Under the pieces are notes generated by a model. It was not told the origin of the DNA. It saw only the letters and a program-made list of their open reading frames with translations, and ran no database searches. From contig NZ_FNPX01000018.1 of NCBI RefSeq assembly GCF_900107415.1, positions 1-64,000 of the forward strand: a DNA stretch of 64,000 nucleotides, written 5' to 3'. Below are positions 33,564 to 41,798 of this stretch, one piece after another. Within the stretch, counting starts at the first letter, position 1, and each line of letters opens with the position of its first letter. The stretch is from Jannaschia faecimaris. GTDB taxonomy: Bacteria; Pseudomonadota; Alphaproteobacteria; Rhodobacterales; Rhodobacteraceae. The position numbers were made by a program, and so were the translations under genes.

Positions 33564-34698
33564 TCCGCAAGGTCCACGCAAGCGGGACCCTCTGCTTGTT
33601 CCAGTCACTGGCATTTTTATTCTGCTGCTTATCCACGCGCTGGTCTTTGCTTCGGAATTCTTGATTCCGGTGACAACCGCCATCCTTGGGTACTTCATCC
33701 TCAACGCCCCGCGCCGCGCATTGGCGCGTATCGGAATTCCCGCTCCGGTCGCGGCGGGCGTGTTCACGATTTCTATCGCGACGGTCCTGACCCTCGGGGG
33801 CATCGCGCTGAGCGAACCGCTGACGGAATTCGTGGCTGATATTCCCCGACTGATCGACCGGTTCCTGTTGACCTTGACCGGTCCCGCCGGGCCATTCGAA
33901 CTGTTCAGTCGCGCGGCGGAAGCAACCGACAAGGTGATGGAGGAGTCGGGAACCACATCCCCGATGAAGGTGCAGGTCGTGGGTGGTGGCGGGTTGGCTG
34001 CCTCGGTCGCCACGGTCGCGCCGGGTCTGATGGGGCAGACAATTTTCGCGATCTGCCTGCTGTTCTTCCTGGTCGCGTCGGGCGACCTGTTCATCCAGAA
34101 GGCGGTTCAGGTCGCCGACCGGTTCGAGGACAAGAAGGCCACCGTTATGACGATCCGCATGATCGAAGCGCGTCTGGGCAACTACCTCGGGGCGATCACG
34201 CTGATCAATATCGGGCTGGGCTTGGCGATTGGTATTGCCATGTGGGTGTGGGACATTCCATCACCTTGGCTGGTGGGCGTGATGGCGACAGTGCTCAACT
34301 TCGTGCCGTTCGTGGGTGCGGTCGTGGGTGCGTTAATCGCGGGCATCATTTCATTCGTGGCTTTCGAGGATGCTTGGGCGGCGTTTGGTGTTCTGGGCAC
34401 TTATTATGCCCTGACGGCTGCCGAGGGGCAGTTGATCACACCGGCGCTTGTCGGTCAGCGACTGCGCCTGAATGTGACGATGGTTTTTCTGTCCGTCGCG
34501 TTTTTCGCATGGATATGGTCGGTAATGGGCATGGTTGTCGCGGTTCCAGTGCTGATCGTGATCAAGGTCGTCTGCGACGCGATCCCTCGCATGCGGAAAG
34601 TCGGTGTGTTCCTTGGCGATGCCGAGGGGTTTGTCCCGGCTGGGTCGGCGACCACAGCACGTGCCGAACCGACGCGGGTTGACGGTCCTGGCACGTGA
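33541..34698 (+). CDS. AI-2E family transporter (PerM/TqsA-like)
   Basis: The protein has 385 residues. Membrane segments near 15-85 and a second cluster from about 155 onwards surround a hydrophilic region, the topology of AI-2E permeases. G-A-I-T-L-I-N-I-G-L-G-L-A-I-G and L-N-F-V-P-F-V-G-A-V-V-G are typical. Family members have been linked to AI-2 export, sodium/proton exchange or unknown roles, so the substrate should not be assumed. The ATG at 33541 has AAGG six bases upstream; an internal ATG at 33553 is an alternative. Confidence 0.88.
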   Translation: MSWAMQVDPQGPRKRDPLLVPVTGIFILLLIHALVFASEFLIPVTTAILGYFILNAPRRALARIGIPAPVAAGVFTISIATVLTLGGIALSEPLTEFVADIPRLIDRFLLTLTGPAGPFELFSRAAEATDKVMEESGTTSPMKVQVVGGGGLAASVATVAPGLMGQTIFAICLLFFLVASGDLFIQKAVQVADRFEDKKATVMTIRMIEARLGNYLGAITLINIGLGLAIGIAMWVWDIPSPWLVGVMATVLNFVPFVGAVVGALIAGIISFVAFEDAWAAFGVLGTYYALTAAEGQLITPALVGQRLRLNVTMVFLSVAFFAWIWSVMGMVVAVPVLIVIKVVCDAIPRMRKVGVFLGDAEGFVPAGSATTARAEPTRVDGPGT

Positions 34699-34728
34699 CC
34701 GGCACGCCCGCTTGCCGGCCCGGTGGTG

Positions 34729-35217
34729 TCAGAACGTCTCCAGGCGCAACTGAGCATCGCAGTATTCGCCGTTTGCCGTTCCGACCCAGATGTCCAGAAT
34801 GCCGGAAGACGGAGAGCTGAGTTCGATGCGTGCATCCAGATTTCCGTTGTCATCGTCGTCGTAATACCAATTCCCGGCAGGCGTATTGATCAAGAGCGCG
34901 GAGTCGCACTCCGACACGACCGAGATGACCAGCGTGAAGCCCCCCAATCCCGGCGTTTCAAGGGTGAAATCAGGACGCACCGGGAAAAACCCCTCGCCCC
35001 TGTCGGACCGCAATTGATTGTATATCCCACGGCATCCGCGTTGCAGGCTGTGGTCGCCCCCGGCGGTCACACTGAAGAATTTCGGTTCATAGAGTTGCTG
35101 ACCGTTGTAGTGGCCCGTCGCCCCGTTCTGCCGCACGTCGGGGCAGGCGGCGGCTGCACCCGCCAGAATGGTGGTGGCGAACGCAAAGACGCTTGCAGAT
35201 AAGATTGTCCGGATCAT
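34729..35217 (-). CDS. Secreted hypothetical protein
   Basis: The protein has 162 residues. The start at 35217 follows GGGAGGAA by seven bases and opens a standard signal peptide (M-I-R-T-I-L, hydrophobic core, A-A-A-A-C-P). The mature protein has four Cys residues, an acidic turn W-Y-Y-D-D-D-D-N-G-N-L-D and a C-terminal beta-rich phrase L-D-I-W-V-G-T, reminiscent of pre-peptidase C-terminal or calcium-binding beta domains. No catalytic residues are evident. A periplasmic or secreted binding protein is a fair description. Confidence 0.75.
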   Translation of the reverse strand: MIRTILSASVFAFATTILAGAAAACPDVRQNGATGHYNGQQLYEPKFFSVTAGGDHSLQRGCRGIYNQLRSDRGEGFFPVRPDFTLETPGLGGFTLVISVVSECDSALLINTPAGNWYYDDDDNGNLDARIELSSPSSGILDIWVGTANGEYCDAQLRLETF

Positions 35218-35325
35218 CGATGTTCCTCCCTTTGGTAAGGGAACGGTAACATAAGTCAAAAAGCCAAGTCAGATAATTTCGGACTTGCCCCGATTGGGGT
35301 AAATATCAGAACATTTTGGAAAGAA

Positions 35326-35409
35326 TGGTGGGCGACCCTGGAATCGAACCAGGCGTGAGTCGCCTCGAGGGAGTTACAGTCCCCTGCCACACCTTGCGGC
35401 CTGTCGCCC
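35326..35409 (-). tRNA. tRNA-Tyr (anticodon GTA)
   Basis: 84 bases on the minus strand. The acceptor stem GGGCGAC pairs with GTCGCCC, followed by discriminator A and an encoded CCA. The anticodon loop is CTGTAAC (GTA), the long variable arm is typical of tyrosine tRNA, and the T arm is CCTGG-TTCGATT-CCAGG. It stands alone between the secreted protein gene and rlmB. Confidence 0.97.
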
Positions 35410-35508
35410 ACTGGCGGCGGGGATAGCCGGGGCACCCGCTGGGGTCAAGCGGTGTTGTGGCGACTTTCGATGCGGGCGATAAGGGCAGCGTCTGACAGGG
35501 GAAGCATC

Positions 35509-36309
35509 ATGGCGCAAAAGCCCAAGTGGGTTGTCCAGAAGGAGCAGGATCGGCGTGCCGCGGCGAACCAGACGGTTTGGCTATTTGGCCTTCATGCGGT
35601 GCGCGATGCGCTGCAGAACCCGATGCGCGAACGCCTGCGGCTGGTCCTGACTAGGAACGCCGCCGACCGGTTGGGCGACGTCGTTCCCGCGTCGGGGATG
35701 GAGCCGGAGATCGCAGATCCGCGCAAGTTTCCCGTCCCCCTTGACCCCGGCTCCGTGCACCAGGGAGCCGCGCTCGAGGTCAAGCCGCTCGACTGGGGGC
35801 GGATCGAGGATCTGGCAAGGCCGGGGCAGGGTAACGCCCCGCTTCTGGTGCTGCTCGACCGCGTGACCGATCCGCACAATATTGGCGCGATCTTGCGTTC
35901 GTCCGAGGTGTTCGGTGCCCGCGCCGTCGTTGCCCCGTCGCGCCATTCGGCACCTGAAACCGGCGCGCTGGCCAAAACGGCCTCAGGCGCGCTGGAGCGG
36001 CAGCCATATTTGCGGGTCGGCAACCTCGGCGATGCGATGGAGCGATTGAAGGATTTGGGCTACGTCCTCATCGGGATGGACGGTGAAGCGGAAGAGACGC
36101 TGGCCCAGGCCGCGCCTGATGTGATTGATCGGCCGACCGCCATTGTGCTGGGGGCCGAGGGGCCGGGCTTGCGCGAGCGGACGAAGTCGCTCTGCGACCG
36201 GATGGTGCGTGTCGATCCGGCGGGGGCTTTCGGGTCGCTGAACGTGTCGAACGCCGCCGCCGTCAGTCTTTTCGCGCTCAGCGCCGGGCGGGCCACGCCG
36301 AATGACTGA
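35509..36309 (+). CDS. rlmB: 23S rRNA guanosine-2'-O-methyltransferase RlmB (TrmH/SpoU family)
   Basis: The protein has 266 residues from the ATG at 35509, preceded by AGGGGAAG; the frame extends upstream to 35452 without family support. After a substrate-binding N-terminal domain (W-L-F-G-L-H-A-V-R-D-A-L) come the knotted SPOUT motifs: D-P-H-N-I-G-A-I-L-R-S (motif 1), V-L-G-A-E-G-P-G-L (motif 2) and S-L-N-V-S-N-A-A-A-V (motif 3). RlmB uses SAM to methylate a 23S rRNA guanosine ribose. The 3' end overlaps the zinc-ribbon gene by eight bases. Confidence 0.92.
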   Translation: MAQKPKWVVQKEQDRRAAANQTVWLFGLHAVRDALQNPMRERLRLVLTRNAADRLGDVVPASGMEPEIADPRKFPVPLDPGSVHQGAALEVKPLDWGRIEDLARPGQGNAPLLVLLDRVTDPHNIGAILRSSEVFGARAVVAPSRHSAPETGALAKTASGALERQPYLRVGNLGDAMERLKDLGYVLIGMDGEAEETLAQAAPDVIDRPTAIVLGAEGPGLRERTKSLCDRMVRVDPAGAFGSLNVSNAAAVSLFALSAGRATPND

Positions 36310-36559
36310 GAAACTTGCAACCTGTTGCTATTGCGGTCGTCGTTCGGCGCTTTGCGTGCGCAATCATGCGCTGGCCTGCAGGTCCTGCGGCGCGCCTCTG
36401 CGTGACATGAAGCCATTGCGTCCGGCACAGGCCCGCGCCGTCGCCAGCCACACGTCCAAGCCGCAGAAACCGCACAAGATGCGCAAGCCCAAACGGGTTA
36501 AGAAGCGCAAGAGCATCTGGGAGAAGGTTTTCGATGAGATCGAGGACATTTTCGACTGA
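36302..36559 (+). CDS. Small zinc-ribbon-like protein
   Basis: The protein has 85 residues. C-C-Y-C-G near residue 8 and C-R-S-C-G near residue 26 give two CxxC knuckles of a zinc ribbon. The middle is very basic (Lys, Arg, Pro) and the C-terminus is acidic (V-F-D-E-I-E-D-I-F-D). It overlaps the rlmB stop and is surely in the same transcript. Binding to RNA or ribosomes is suggested by the basic tail and the partner gene, but the function is not known. Confidence 0.75.
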   Translation: MTEKLATCCYCGRRSALCVRNHALACRSCGAPLRDMKPLRPAQARAVASHTSKPQKPHKMRKPKRVKKRKSIWEKVFDEIEDIFD

Positions 36560-36589
36560 CGGATGCTAGAGTGTATGCTCACGCCCGCT

Positions 36590-36737
36590 CACGCGGAAAG
36601 GAATTCCCGTGATCGGAACTTATCCTTGGGAGAGATGTTTCCTATGTATGAAAGGAACGCGGGGTTGGAACTCCCGCCTTCCGTTTACTGTCCCTCGTTC
36701 CACGCCTCGGGCCCACGCTTGCCGTGGGCCCTTTTTT
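36590..36737 (+). ncRNA. Candidate structured RNA or 5' leader with intrinsic terminator
   Basis: Three hairpins follow each other without an ORF. The first, at 36590-36611, has CACG-c-GGAA pairing with TTCC-CGTG. The second, at 36654-36682, has GGAA-c-GCGGG pairing with CCCGC-c-TTCC. The third, at 36709-36731, is a nine-pair GC stem followed by six T residues. The terminator ends only 16 bases before the CoA-binding start. The element is either a small RNA from the 3' region of the preceding gene or a termination-controlled leader for the next one. It matches no riboswitch or RNA family I can name. Confidence 0.45.
36709..36737 (+). terminator. Strong intrinsic terminator
   Basis: GGGCCCACG pairs with CGTGGGCCC around a CTTGC loop, then TTTTTT. 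It ends the rlmB/zinc-ribbon transcript or the RNA candidate just upstream. Its closeness to the next start codon makes regulated read-through possible. Confidence 0.9.
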
Positions 36738-36753
36738 CATGTCAGGTCCGGGC

Positions 36754-37227
36754 ATGACTACAACCCCATCAGACTCCCTGCTGCGCAGCATTTTGACTCG
36801 TTCGAAGACCTTTGCCTGTGTCGGCGTTTCGCCCCATCCGATCCGACCCAGCCATTTCGTAGGGCGGTATCTGTCGATGCGCGGATTTCACGTTGTGCCA
36901 GTCAATCCAGGCCATGTTGGAACCGTGTTGTTTGGCGAGCCTGTCGTCGGGGAGTTGAGCGATATCGACATTCCAGTCGACGTTTTGGACATCTTTCGCC
37001 GCCCCGAAGCCGTGCCCGCAATCGTCGAGGAAGGTCTTTCCTGCCTGACTGGCCTGCACTGCGTCTGGTTGCAGATCGGGATCATCAGCCCAGAGGCCGA
37101 AGCCATGTGCAATGCCGCTGGTGTCCCGATCATTCAGAATCGGTGCCCCAAGATCGAGTATCAGCGCCTGTTCGGCGAACTGCGTATGGGCGGGTTCAAC
37201 ACCGGAGTCATCAGCTCGAAATTATAG
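36754..37227 (+). CDS. CoA-binding domain protein (YccU-like), second copy
   Basis: The protein has 157 residues. The ATG at 36754 is chosen over an in-frame ATG at 36739 that falls right at the terminator. The Rossmann-like CoA_binding_2 fold shows T-F-A-C-V-G-V-S, V-P-V-N-P-G, D-I-F-R-R-P-E-A-V, V-W-L-Q-I-G-I and I-Q-N-R-C-P-K-I-E. It is a paralogue of the protein at 9418 with the same motif order. Here it is alone, not with sulfur genes, so it gives no further hint of function. Confidence 0.87.
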   Translation: MTTTPSDSLLRSILTRSKTFACVGVSPHPIRPSHFVGRYLSMRGFHVVPVNPGHVGTVLFGEPVVGELSDIDIPVDVLDIFRRPEAVPAIVEEGLSCLTGLHCVWLQIGIISPEAEAMCNAAGVPIIQNRCPKIEYQRLFGELRMGGFNTGVISSKL

Positions 37228-37396
37228 CGAAGGCAATCTCCGCTTTGCGCTACTGATCTCAACATTCGACAATTTGGCCTCGGCATCGACCTTCCAGAAG
37301 TGCGGTGATGATGGTGGACGTAGGAAGAATTTTCATTCTAGTCTTTGGAGTGTTGTGAAGTTGACCTGTTTGCAGGTTGGTCATCCTCAAAACACG

Positions 37397-37436
37397 CAAG
37401 GCGATGCGACGGTTGCATAACGGTCGCATCGCCTTG
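37397..37436. terminator. Bidirectional terminator between CoA-binding gene and hisE
   Basis: A perfect 14-base-pair stem (37397-37410 with 37423-37436, core GGCGATGCGAC) has a 12-base loop, followed on the plus strand by TTTCGTTTC. It lies between convergent genes, 170 bases after the CoA-binding stop and 100 before the hisE stop. Confidence 0.8.
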
Positions 37437-37535
37437 TTTCGTTTCAGGTGCGCGCCGTGCCACCACGCGGTCAGGTGACACGAAATCACCCACGTTCGTC
37501 AAAAGGTGTGGCGAACCGCGTGTTCACTTCCGTCG

Positions 37536-37853
37536 TCAGCCGTCGCGACTGGCCTTTTCCACGAGCCCGGAGGTGCCATGTCTTCGGTCCAGCTCCGCGA
37601 GGACATCGGCCAATGCAACGTCACGCGACGCAAGCATGATGCAGAAGTGGTAGAGAACGTCCGCCCCTTCGCGCGTCAGGGCGTCGCGGTCGCCTTTCAC
37701 TGCTTCGATCAGGGCCTCCACGGCTTCTTCGCCGAACTTCTCGGCGCATTTTTCGGGTCCTTTGGAGAGGAGCTTGGCCGTCCAACTGCTGTCGGGGTCG
37801 GCGGTACGGCGGTCTTCCACGGTTTGCCAAAGGCGGTCGAGGGGGTGGGTCAT
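37536..37853 (-). CDS. hisE: Phosphoribosyl-ATP pyrophosphatase
   Basis: The protein has 105 residues, of usual length. W-T-A-K-L-L-S-K-G-P-E-K-C-A-E-K-F-G-E-E and G-D-R-D-A-L-T-R-E-G-A-D-V-L-Y-H are the HisE MazG-like helices with metal-binding acidic residues. It hydrolyses PR-ATP to PR-AMP, the second step of histidine synthesis. It begins five bases after hisF and is the last gene of the cluster. Confidence 0.96.
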   Translation of the reverse strand: MTHPLDRLWQTVEDRRTADPDSSWTAKLLSKGPEKCAEKFGEEAVEALIEAVKGDRDALTREGADVLYHFCIMLASRDVALADVLAELDRRHGTSGLVEKASRDG

Positions 37854-37858
37854 ATCGT

Positions 37859-38620
37859 TTACTCCAACCGCATGGGAATACCGGCAGCAGCCATATGCGC
37901 CTTGGCCTCGGCGATGGTGAAGGTGCCGAAGTGGAAGATCGAGGCGGCCAAAACCGCCGAGGCATGCCCTTCGGTCACGCCGTCGACGAGGTGATCCAGC
38001 GTACCGACGCCTCCGCTCGCTATGACCGGGATCGTCACAGCGTCAGACACGGCGCGGGTCAGCGGGAGGTTGAAGCCGGCCTTGGTCCCGTCACGGTCCA
38101 TCGACGTCAGCAGGATCTCGCCCGCGCCTTTCTCCATTGCGGTGCGGGCGAACTCCACTGCGTCGATGCCCGTGGGCTTGCGCCCGCCGTGGGTGAAGAT
38201 TTCCCATTTTCCGGGGGCCACTGTCTTCGCGTCGATCGCGCAGACAATGCACTGACTGCCGAACTTGTCGGCGGCGCGGGCCAGCGCGTCGGGGTCGGCC
38301 ACGGCGGCGGAGTTAAACGAAACCTTGTCCGCCCCGGCCAAGAGAAGGTTGCGTACGTCGTCTACGGTACGCACACCGCCGCCGATGGTCAGGGGCATGA
38401 AACAGGCCTCGGCCGTGCGCGTGGCCAAATCATACATCGTGCCGCGATTTTCGTGCGTCGCGTGGATATCTAGAAAGCAAAGCTCGTCAGCGCCTGCTGC
38501 GTCATAAGTGCGGGCGGATTCCACGGGGTCACCTGCGTCGATCAGGTCGACAAAGTTGACACCCTTCACAACGCGACCGTCGGCCACGTCCAGGCAAGGG
38601 ATGATGCGTGTCTTTAACAT
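37859..38620 (-). CDS. hisF: Imidazole glycerol phosphate synthase cyclase subunit
   Basis: The protein has 253 residues, a (beta-alpha)8 barrel. The start at 38620 gives the family N-terminus [12 protein letters not shown], with catalytic Asp11; the second catalytic Asp sits in C-A-I-D-A-K near residue 130. It uses ammonia from HisH glutaminase to turn PRFAR into IGP and AICAR. No clear ribosome site precedes this start. HisH, its partner, is encoded at 41156-41794, beyond two inserted plus-strand genes. Confidence 0.96.
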   Translation of the reverse strand: MLKTRIIPCLDVADGRVVKGVNFVDLIDAGDPVESARTYDAAGADELCFLDIHATHENRGTMYDLATRTAEACFMPLTIGGGVRTVDDVRNLLLAGADKVSFNSAAVADPDALARAADKFGSQCIVCAIDAKTVAPGKWEIFTHGGRKPTGIDAVEFARTAMEKGAGEILLTSMDRDGTKAGFNLPLTRAVSDAVTIPVIASGGVGTLDHLVDGVTEGHASAVLAASIFHFGTFTIAEAKAHMAAAGIPMRLE

Positions 38621-39045
38621 GTGTGCGGTTTGGCCGGGTTTGGCGCGCGTGGCAACAGGCGAGGGGCCAGCCCCTCCCACTCACCGGGATATTTCCGGAA
38701 AGAGGAAGGCTCAAGTTTTCCGTAAAATGGCCGGTTGCTGGAATGAGACCCGCGGGCGCGGTACGTATATTCGGTCTTGGGATCTGCGCACCGATCCCGA
38801 TAGCAACCGGGAGTGTGCGCCGTTTTCGATGGACACATGCATGTTAGTCGAGGCGAGGGCTGCAGACTCTGCTACAAAACAGATACGCCCATGCGTGCGC
38901 TTGCTTTGCACGATTTCAGAACACCATTGAAAGAAGGATTGGCGACGTTGCGACCACGCAATTGTGTGTGATCACCGGCACTAACTCTCGGTCAGGCGCG
39001 CGAGATTTCCGATACGAGTGCCCGAACGGCGAGGCGTCTCATGCG
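38621..39045. other. 425-base gap inside the his cluster, no gene
   Basis: The spacer between hisA and hisF holds no plausible ORF. At 38683-38712 lies ACCGGGATATTTCCGGAAAG and a purine-rich tail, which resembles a short dispersed element I associate with Rhodobacteraceae intergenic regions. The gap suggests hisF-hisE has its own promoter. Confidence 0.45.
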
Positions 39046-39768
39046 TCAATCGTTGCGCAACACGGCCAGCGCTTCGCCCAGATTAATCGCCCCATCGTAG
39101 AGCGCGCGTCCCGAAATCGCCCCCGCAATCGTGCCCTTCGCCTTAAGTACCCGCAAATCCGTCAGCGACGATACGCCGCCAGACGCGATGACCGGGATGC
39201 TGACCGCGCGGGCCAAAGCGTCTGTTGCCGCTACGTTCGGGCCGCCCATGGCACCATCGCGGTCGATATCGGTGTAGATGATGGCCGCCACGCCCGCGTC
39301 CTCGAACCGGCGGGCAAGATCGGTCGCCATAATGTCTGTCTCCTCGGCCCAGCCACGGGTTGCGACCCGGCCCTTGCGGGCGTCGATGCCTACGGCAACC
39401 TTGCCGGGGAAGGCCCGGGCCGCTTCCCGTACTAAGTCCGGGTTCTCCACCGCAACGGTGCCAAGGATCACGCGGGCAAGACCTTTTGACAACCACGCCT
39501 CGATGGTTGCCATGTCGCGGATCCCGCCGCCAAGTTGGCAGGGGACGGTGACGCGGCTCAGGATGGCTTCGACGGCCGCGCCGTTGACCGGCTCTCCGGC
39601 GAAGGCCCCGTTTAGATCGACCAGATGCACCCAGTCGCAACCCGCGTCCTGAAACGCACGCGCCTGCGCCGCGGGGTCATCGTTGAAGACGGTGGCCGAA
39701 TCCATCTCACCGTGCAGCAGGCGGACGGCCTCGCCGTCCTTCAGATCGATGGCAGGATAAAGGATCAT
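39046..39768 (-). CDS. hisA: ProFAR isomerase
   Basis: The protein has 240 residues. The start follows GGAG and reads [12 protein letters not shown], with catalytic Asp8; the second Asp lies in Y-T-D-I-D-R-D-G near 170. It is a (beta-alpha)8 barrel related to HisF that isomerises ProFAR to PRFAR. It is separated from hisH by the DUF2147 and pilin-like genes on the opposite strand, so it must be transcribed from its own promoter in 39769-39902. Confidence 0.96.
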   Translation of the reverse strand: MILYPAIDLKDGEAVRLLHGEMDSATVFNDDPAAQARAFQDAGCDWVHLVDLNGAFAGEPVNGAAVEAILSRVTVPCQLGGGIRDMATIEAWLSKGLARVILGTVAVENPDLVREAARAFPGKVAVGIDARKGRVATRGWAEETDIMATDLARRFEDAGVAAIIYTDIDRDGAMGGPNVAATDALARAVSIPVIASGGVSSLTDLRVLKAKGTIAGAISGRALYDGAINLGEALAVLRND

Positions 39769-39902
39769 GATGCGGCTCCGAAACTGGTTTGAGGGCGTTT
39801 TGGCGCAATCCGCCCAGATGGGAAAGCCCGTGCCGAAGCGTCACGCTTGATTTTGACCGCGCCGCATCGACAGGTTCAGTCCAGTCTTTGGGAGGACATC
39901 AC

Positions 39903-40289
39903 ATGAAACGCTTTTTCTTCACCCTCGTTGCCAGCCTTGGCTTGGCGACCATGGCATCCGCCGACCCGATCGAGGGTATCTGGCAGACCGAAGTCGACGA
40001 CGGCGCGTATGCGCACGTCACCATCGCGCCCTGCGGCAGCAACTATTGCGGCACCATCAGCAAGACTTTCAACGCGACGGGCGAATACCAGTCGCCGAAT
40101 CTCGGCAAGCAGATTGTGCGCAACATGGCCCTGCAGGGGGGCGGCGGCTACGAAGGGCAGGTCTGGCGACCGTCGAACGACAAAATCTACTTGGGCAAGG
40201 TCGCCTTGACCGGAGACCAGATGGCGTTGCGCGGCTGCATCGTTGGTGGGCTGATCTGCGCGCGCCAGACATGGGTCAAGATTCGGTGA
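39903..40289 (+). CDS. DUF2147 family secreted protein
   Basis: The protein has 128 residues. The ATG at 39903 has GGGAGG eight bases upstream; residues 1-20 are a signal peptide. The mature part is a DUF2147 domain: E-G-I-W-Q-T-E near its start, then I-A-P-C-G-S-N-Y-C-G-T-I, K-I-Y-L-G-K-V and C-I-V-G-G-L-I-C-A-R-Q-T-W. The fold is a small lipocalin-like barrel with paired cysteines. Function is unknown. It lies inside the histidine cluster in opposite orientation. Confidence 0.88.
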   Translation: MKRFFFTLVASLGLATMASADPIEGIWQTEVDDGAYAHVTIAPCGSNYCGTISKTFNATGEYQSPNLGKQIVRNMALQGGGGYEGQVWRPSNDKIYLGKVALTGDQMALRGCIVGGLICARQTWVKIR

Positions 40290-40492
40290 CGATCCGATCG
40301 GGTCGGGGTGCATGGTATGTCGTTGCGATATCACCAGCGCATCCCGAACGATCCCTGTCAGAAACATGGCCAAAAATGCCCCGATATTGCCGCGCCACGC
40401 CCCGGTTTGGTCTGACCTCCACCATCTGACACTGACATGGTCATAATTCAGAGCAATTACTCAAATTCCATTTTTGTCCGTCAGAGGATCAA

Positions 40493-41131
40493 ATGCCAGA
40501 TAGCTTTCCGTTCTCGCCCGTCGCCCGCATTTCGACCACTATTAAGAACTTCGCCACCGACGAATGTGGGGCCGTAACGGTCGATATGATGCCGATCATG
40601 ATGTTCGCGGTCAGCCTTGGTGTGGTCGTCACCGGTGAAATCGCGGATGGAGTGAAAGGGCAGAGCGAGGGCATCGCCATGACGCTGGCGTACGGGTTCA
40701 ATACGGATTCCGGCGGCCGAGAAATTTTCGGGGCGCTGGAAGGTTGGGGCTATTCCGGCGAGCAGGTGGCGTCAGCCGACCAAACGGGCACGACGGGTGA
40801 TGCGGACTCGGGCGAGGCGACAAGCTCTGCCCCCGGCAACCCCGGAAATGGCAAAGATGTTGGAAACGCAGGTGAAAACCCGAACGGCTCCGGCGGCTGG
40901 GGCAGTGGCTCCAATGGTCGCAGCGACGGTGACGCCGGTAGCGGATCCGGCTCTAACGGTGGGTCGTCGGGGAGTGGTGGCTCGGGTGGGTCGGGCAGCT
41001 CGGACGGTTCCTCACCCGGGAATCCCGGAAACGGCGAAGCCGTCGGAAATGCCGGTGAAAACCCGAACGGCTCCGGCGGCTGGGGTGGCGGCTCCAAGGG
41101 CCGCAGCGATGGCGACACAGGCCAAGGATAA
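40493..41131 (+). CDS. Pilin-like protein with Gly/Ser-rich repeat tail
   Basis: The protein has 212 residues. The N-terminus resembles Flp/TadE prepilins: a basic region, D-E-C-G-A-V-T-V-D (23-31), then a hydrophobic helix (32-49). The D at the position of the pilin Glu is a variant seen in other GAVTVD proteins, including the one at 46183 here. From residue 110 the sequence is low-complexity, containing two copies of a ~33-residue unit that starts P-G-N-P-G-N-G and ends G-R-S-D-G-D, separated by a Gly/Ser/Asp linker. It is probably a surface-exposed pseudopilin or minor filament protein. It needs a prepilin peptidase encoded elsewhere. Confidence 0.65.
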   Translation: MPDSFPFSPVARISTTIKNFATDECGAVTVDMMPIMMFAVSLGVVVTGEIADGVKGQSEGIAMTLAYGFNTDSGGREIFGALEGWGYSGEQVASADQTGTTGDADSGEATSSAPGNPGNGKDVGNAGENPNGSGGWGSGSNGRSDGDAGSGSGSNGGSSGSGGSGGSGSSDGSSPGNPGNGEAVGNAGENPNGSGGWGGGSKGRSDGDTGQG

Positions 41132-41155
41132 CGCGGGAACGCCTGCCTGACCGCG

Positions 41156-41794
41156 TTAGGGCTTCCATCTCAGGAAGTTGGCGATCAGGCCTAGGCCCGT
41201 GGCCTGGCTTTTTTCAGGATGAAACTGCGTTCCTACAACGTTATCGCGCGCCACGATCGCCGTGACATCGCCGCCATAATCGACATGCGCCAGCCGGTCA
41301 GCCGGGTCGTCCATAACCATCTGGTAGGAATGCACGAAGTAGGCGTGATCTCCCGTCTTTAATCCGCCAAGAACGGGGTGCGCGCCGGTAAGGACCAAGT
41401 CATTCCAGCCCATGTGTGGCACTTTCAATCCGGGGTCCGAGGGGACGATCCGCTCGATCGCTCCGCCGATAAGTCCGAAGCCGGGAACGTCTTCGTATTC
41501 GCGGCCAACCGTGGCCAGCATTTGCATGCCGACGCAGATACCTAGGAATGGCAGGCCGCGCGGGCCCACCGCTTCCAACACGGCGTCCTCCAACCCGTCA
41601 AACCCCTGCAACCCGCGGCGACAGGCCGGGAAGGCCCCATCGCCGGGCAGCACCACGCGATCGGCGCGGGCCACGTCGTCCGGCCGCTGGGAGACGAGTA
41701 TTTCGCCGGAGTCGGTCTCGCGCGCCATCCGCTCGAACGCCTTGGCAGCGGAGTGGAGATTGCCGCTATCGTAGTCGACCAATACTGTAAGCAT
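41156..41794 (-). CDS. hisH: Imidazole glycerol phosphate synthase glutaminase subunit
   Basis: The protein has 212 residues from the ATG at 41794. It is a class I amidotransferase with catalytic Cys87 in L-G-I-C-V-G-M-Q and His/Glu in G-T-Q-F-H-P-E-K-S near 193-200. It supplies ammonia to HisF. The start lies four bases after the hisB stop, so hisB-hisH is one operon. Its 3' end is 25 bases from the convergent pilin-like gene. Confidence 0.96.
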   Translation of the reverse strand: MLTVLVDYDSGNLHSAAKAFERMARETDSGEILVSQRPDDVARADRVVLPGDGAFPACRRGLQGFDGLEDAVLEAVGPRGLPFLGICVGMQMLATVGREYEDVPGFGLIGGAIERIVPSDPGLKVPHMGWNDLVLTGAHPVLGGLKTGDHAYFVHSYQMVMDDPADRLAHVDYGGDVTAIVARDNVVGTQFHPEKSQATGLGLIANFLRWKP

Positions 41795-41798
41795 GGGC

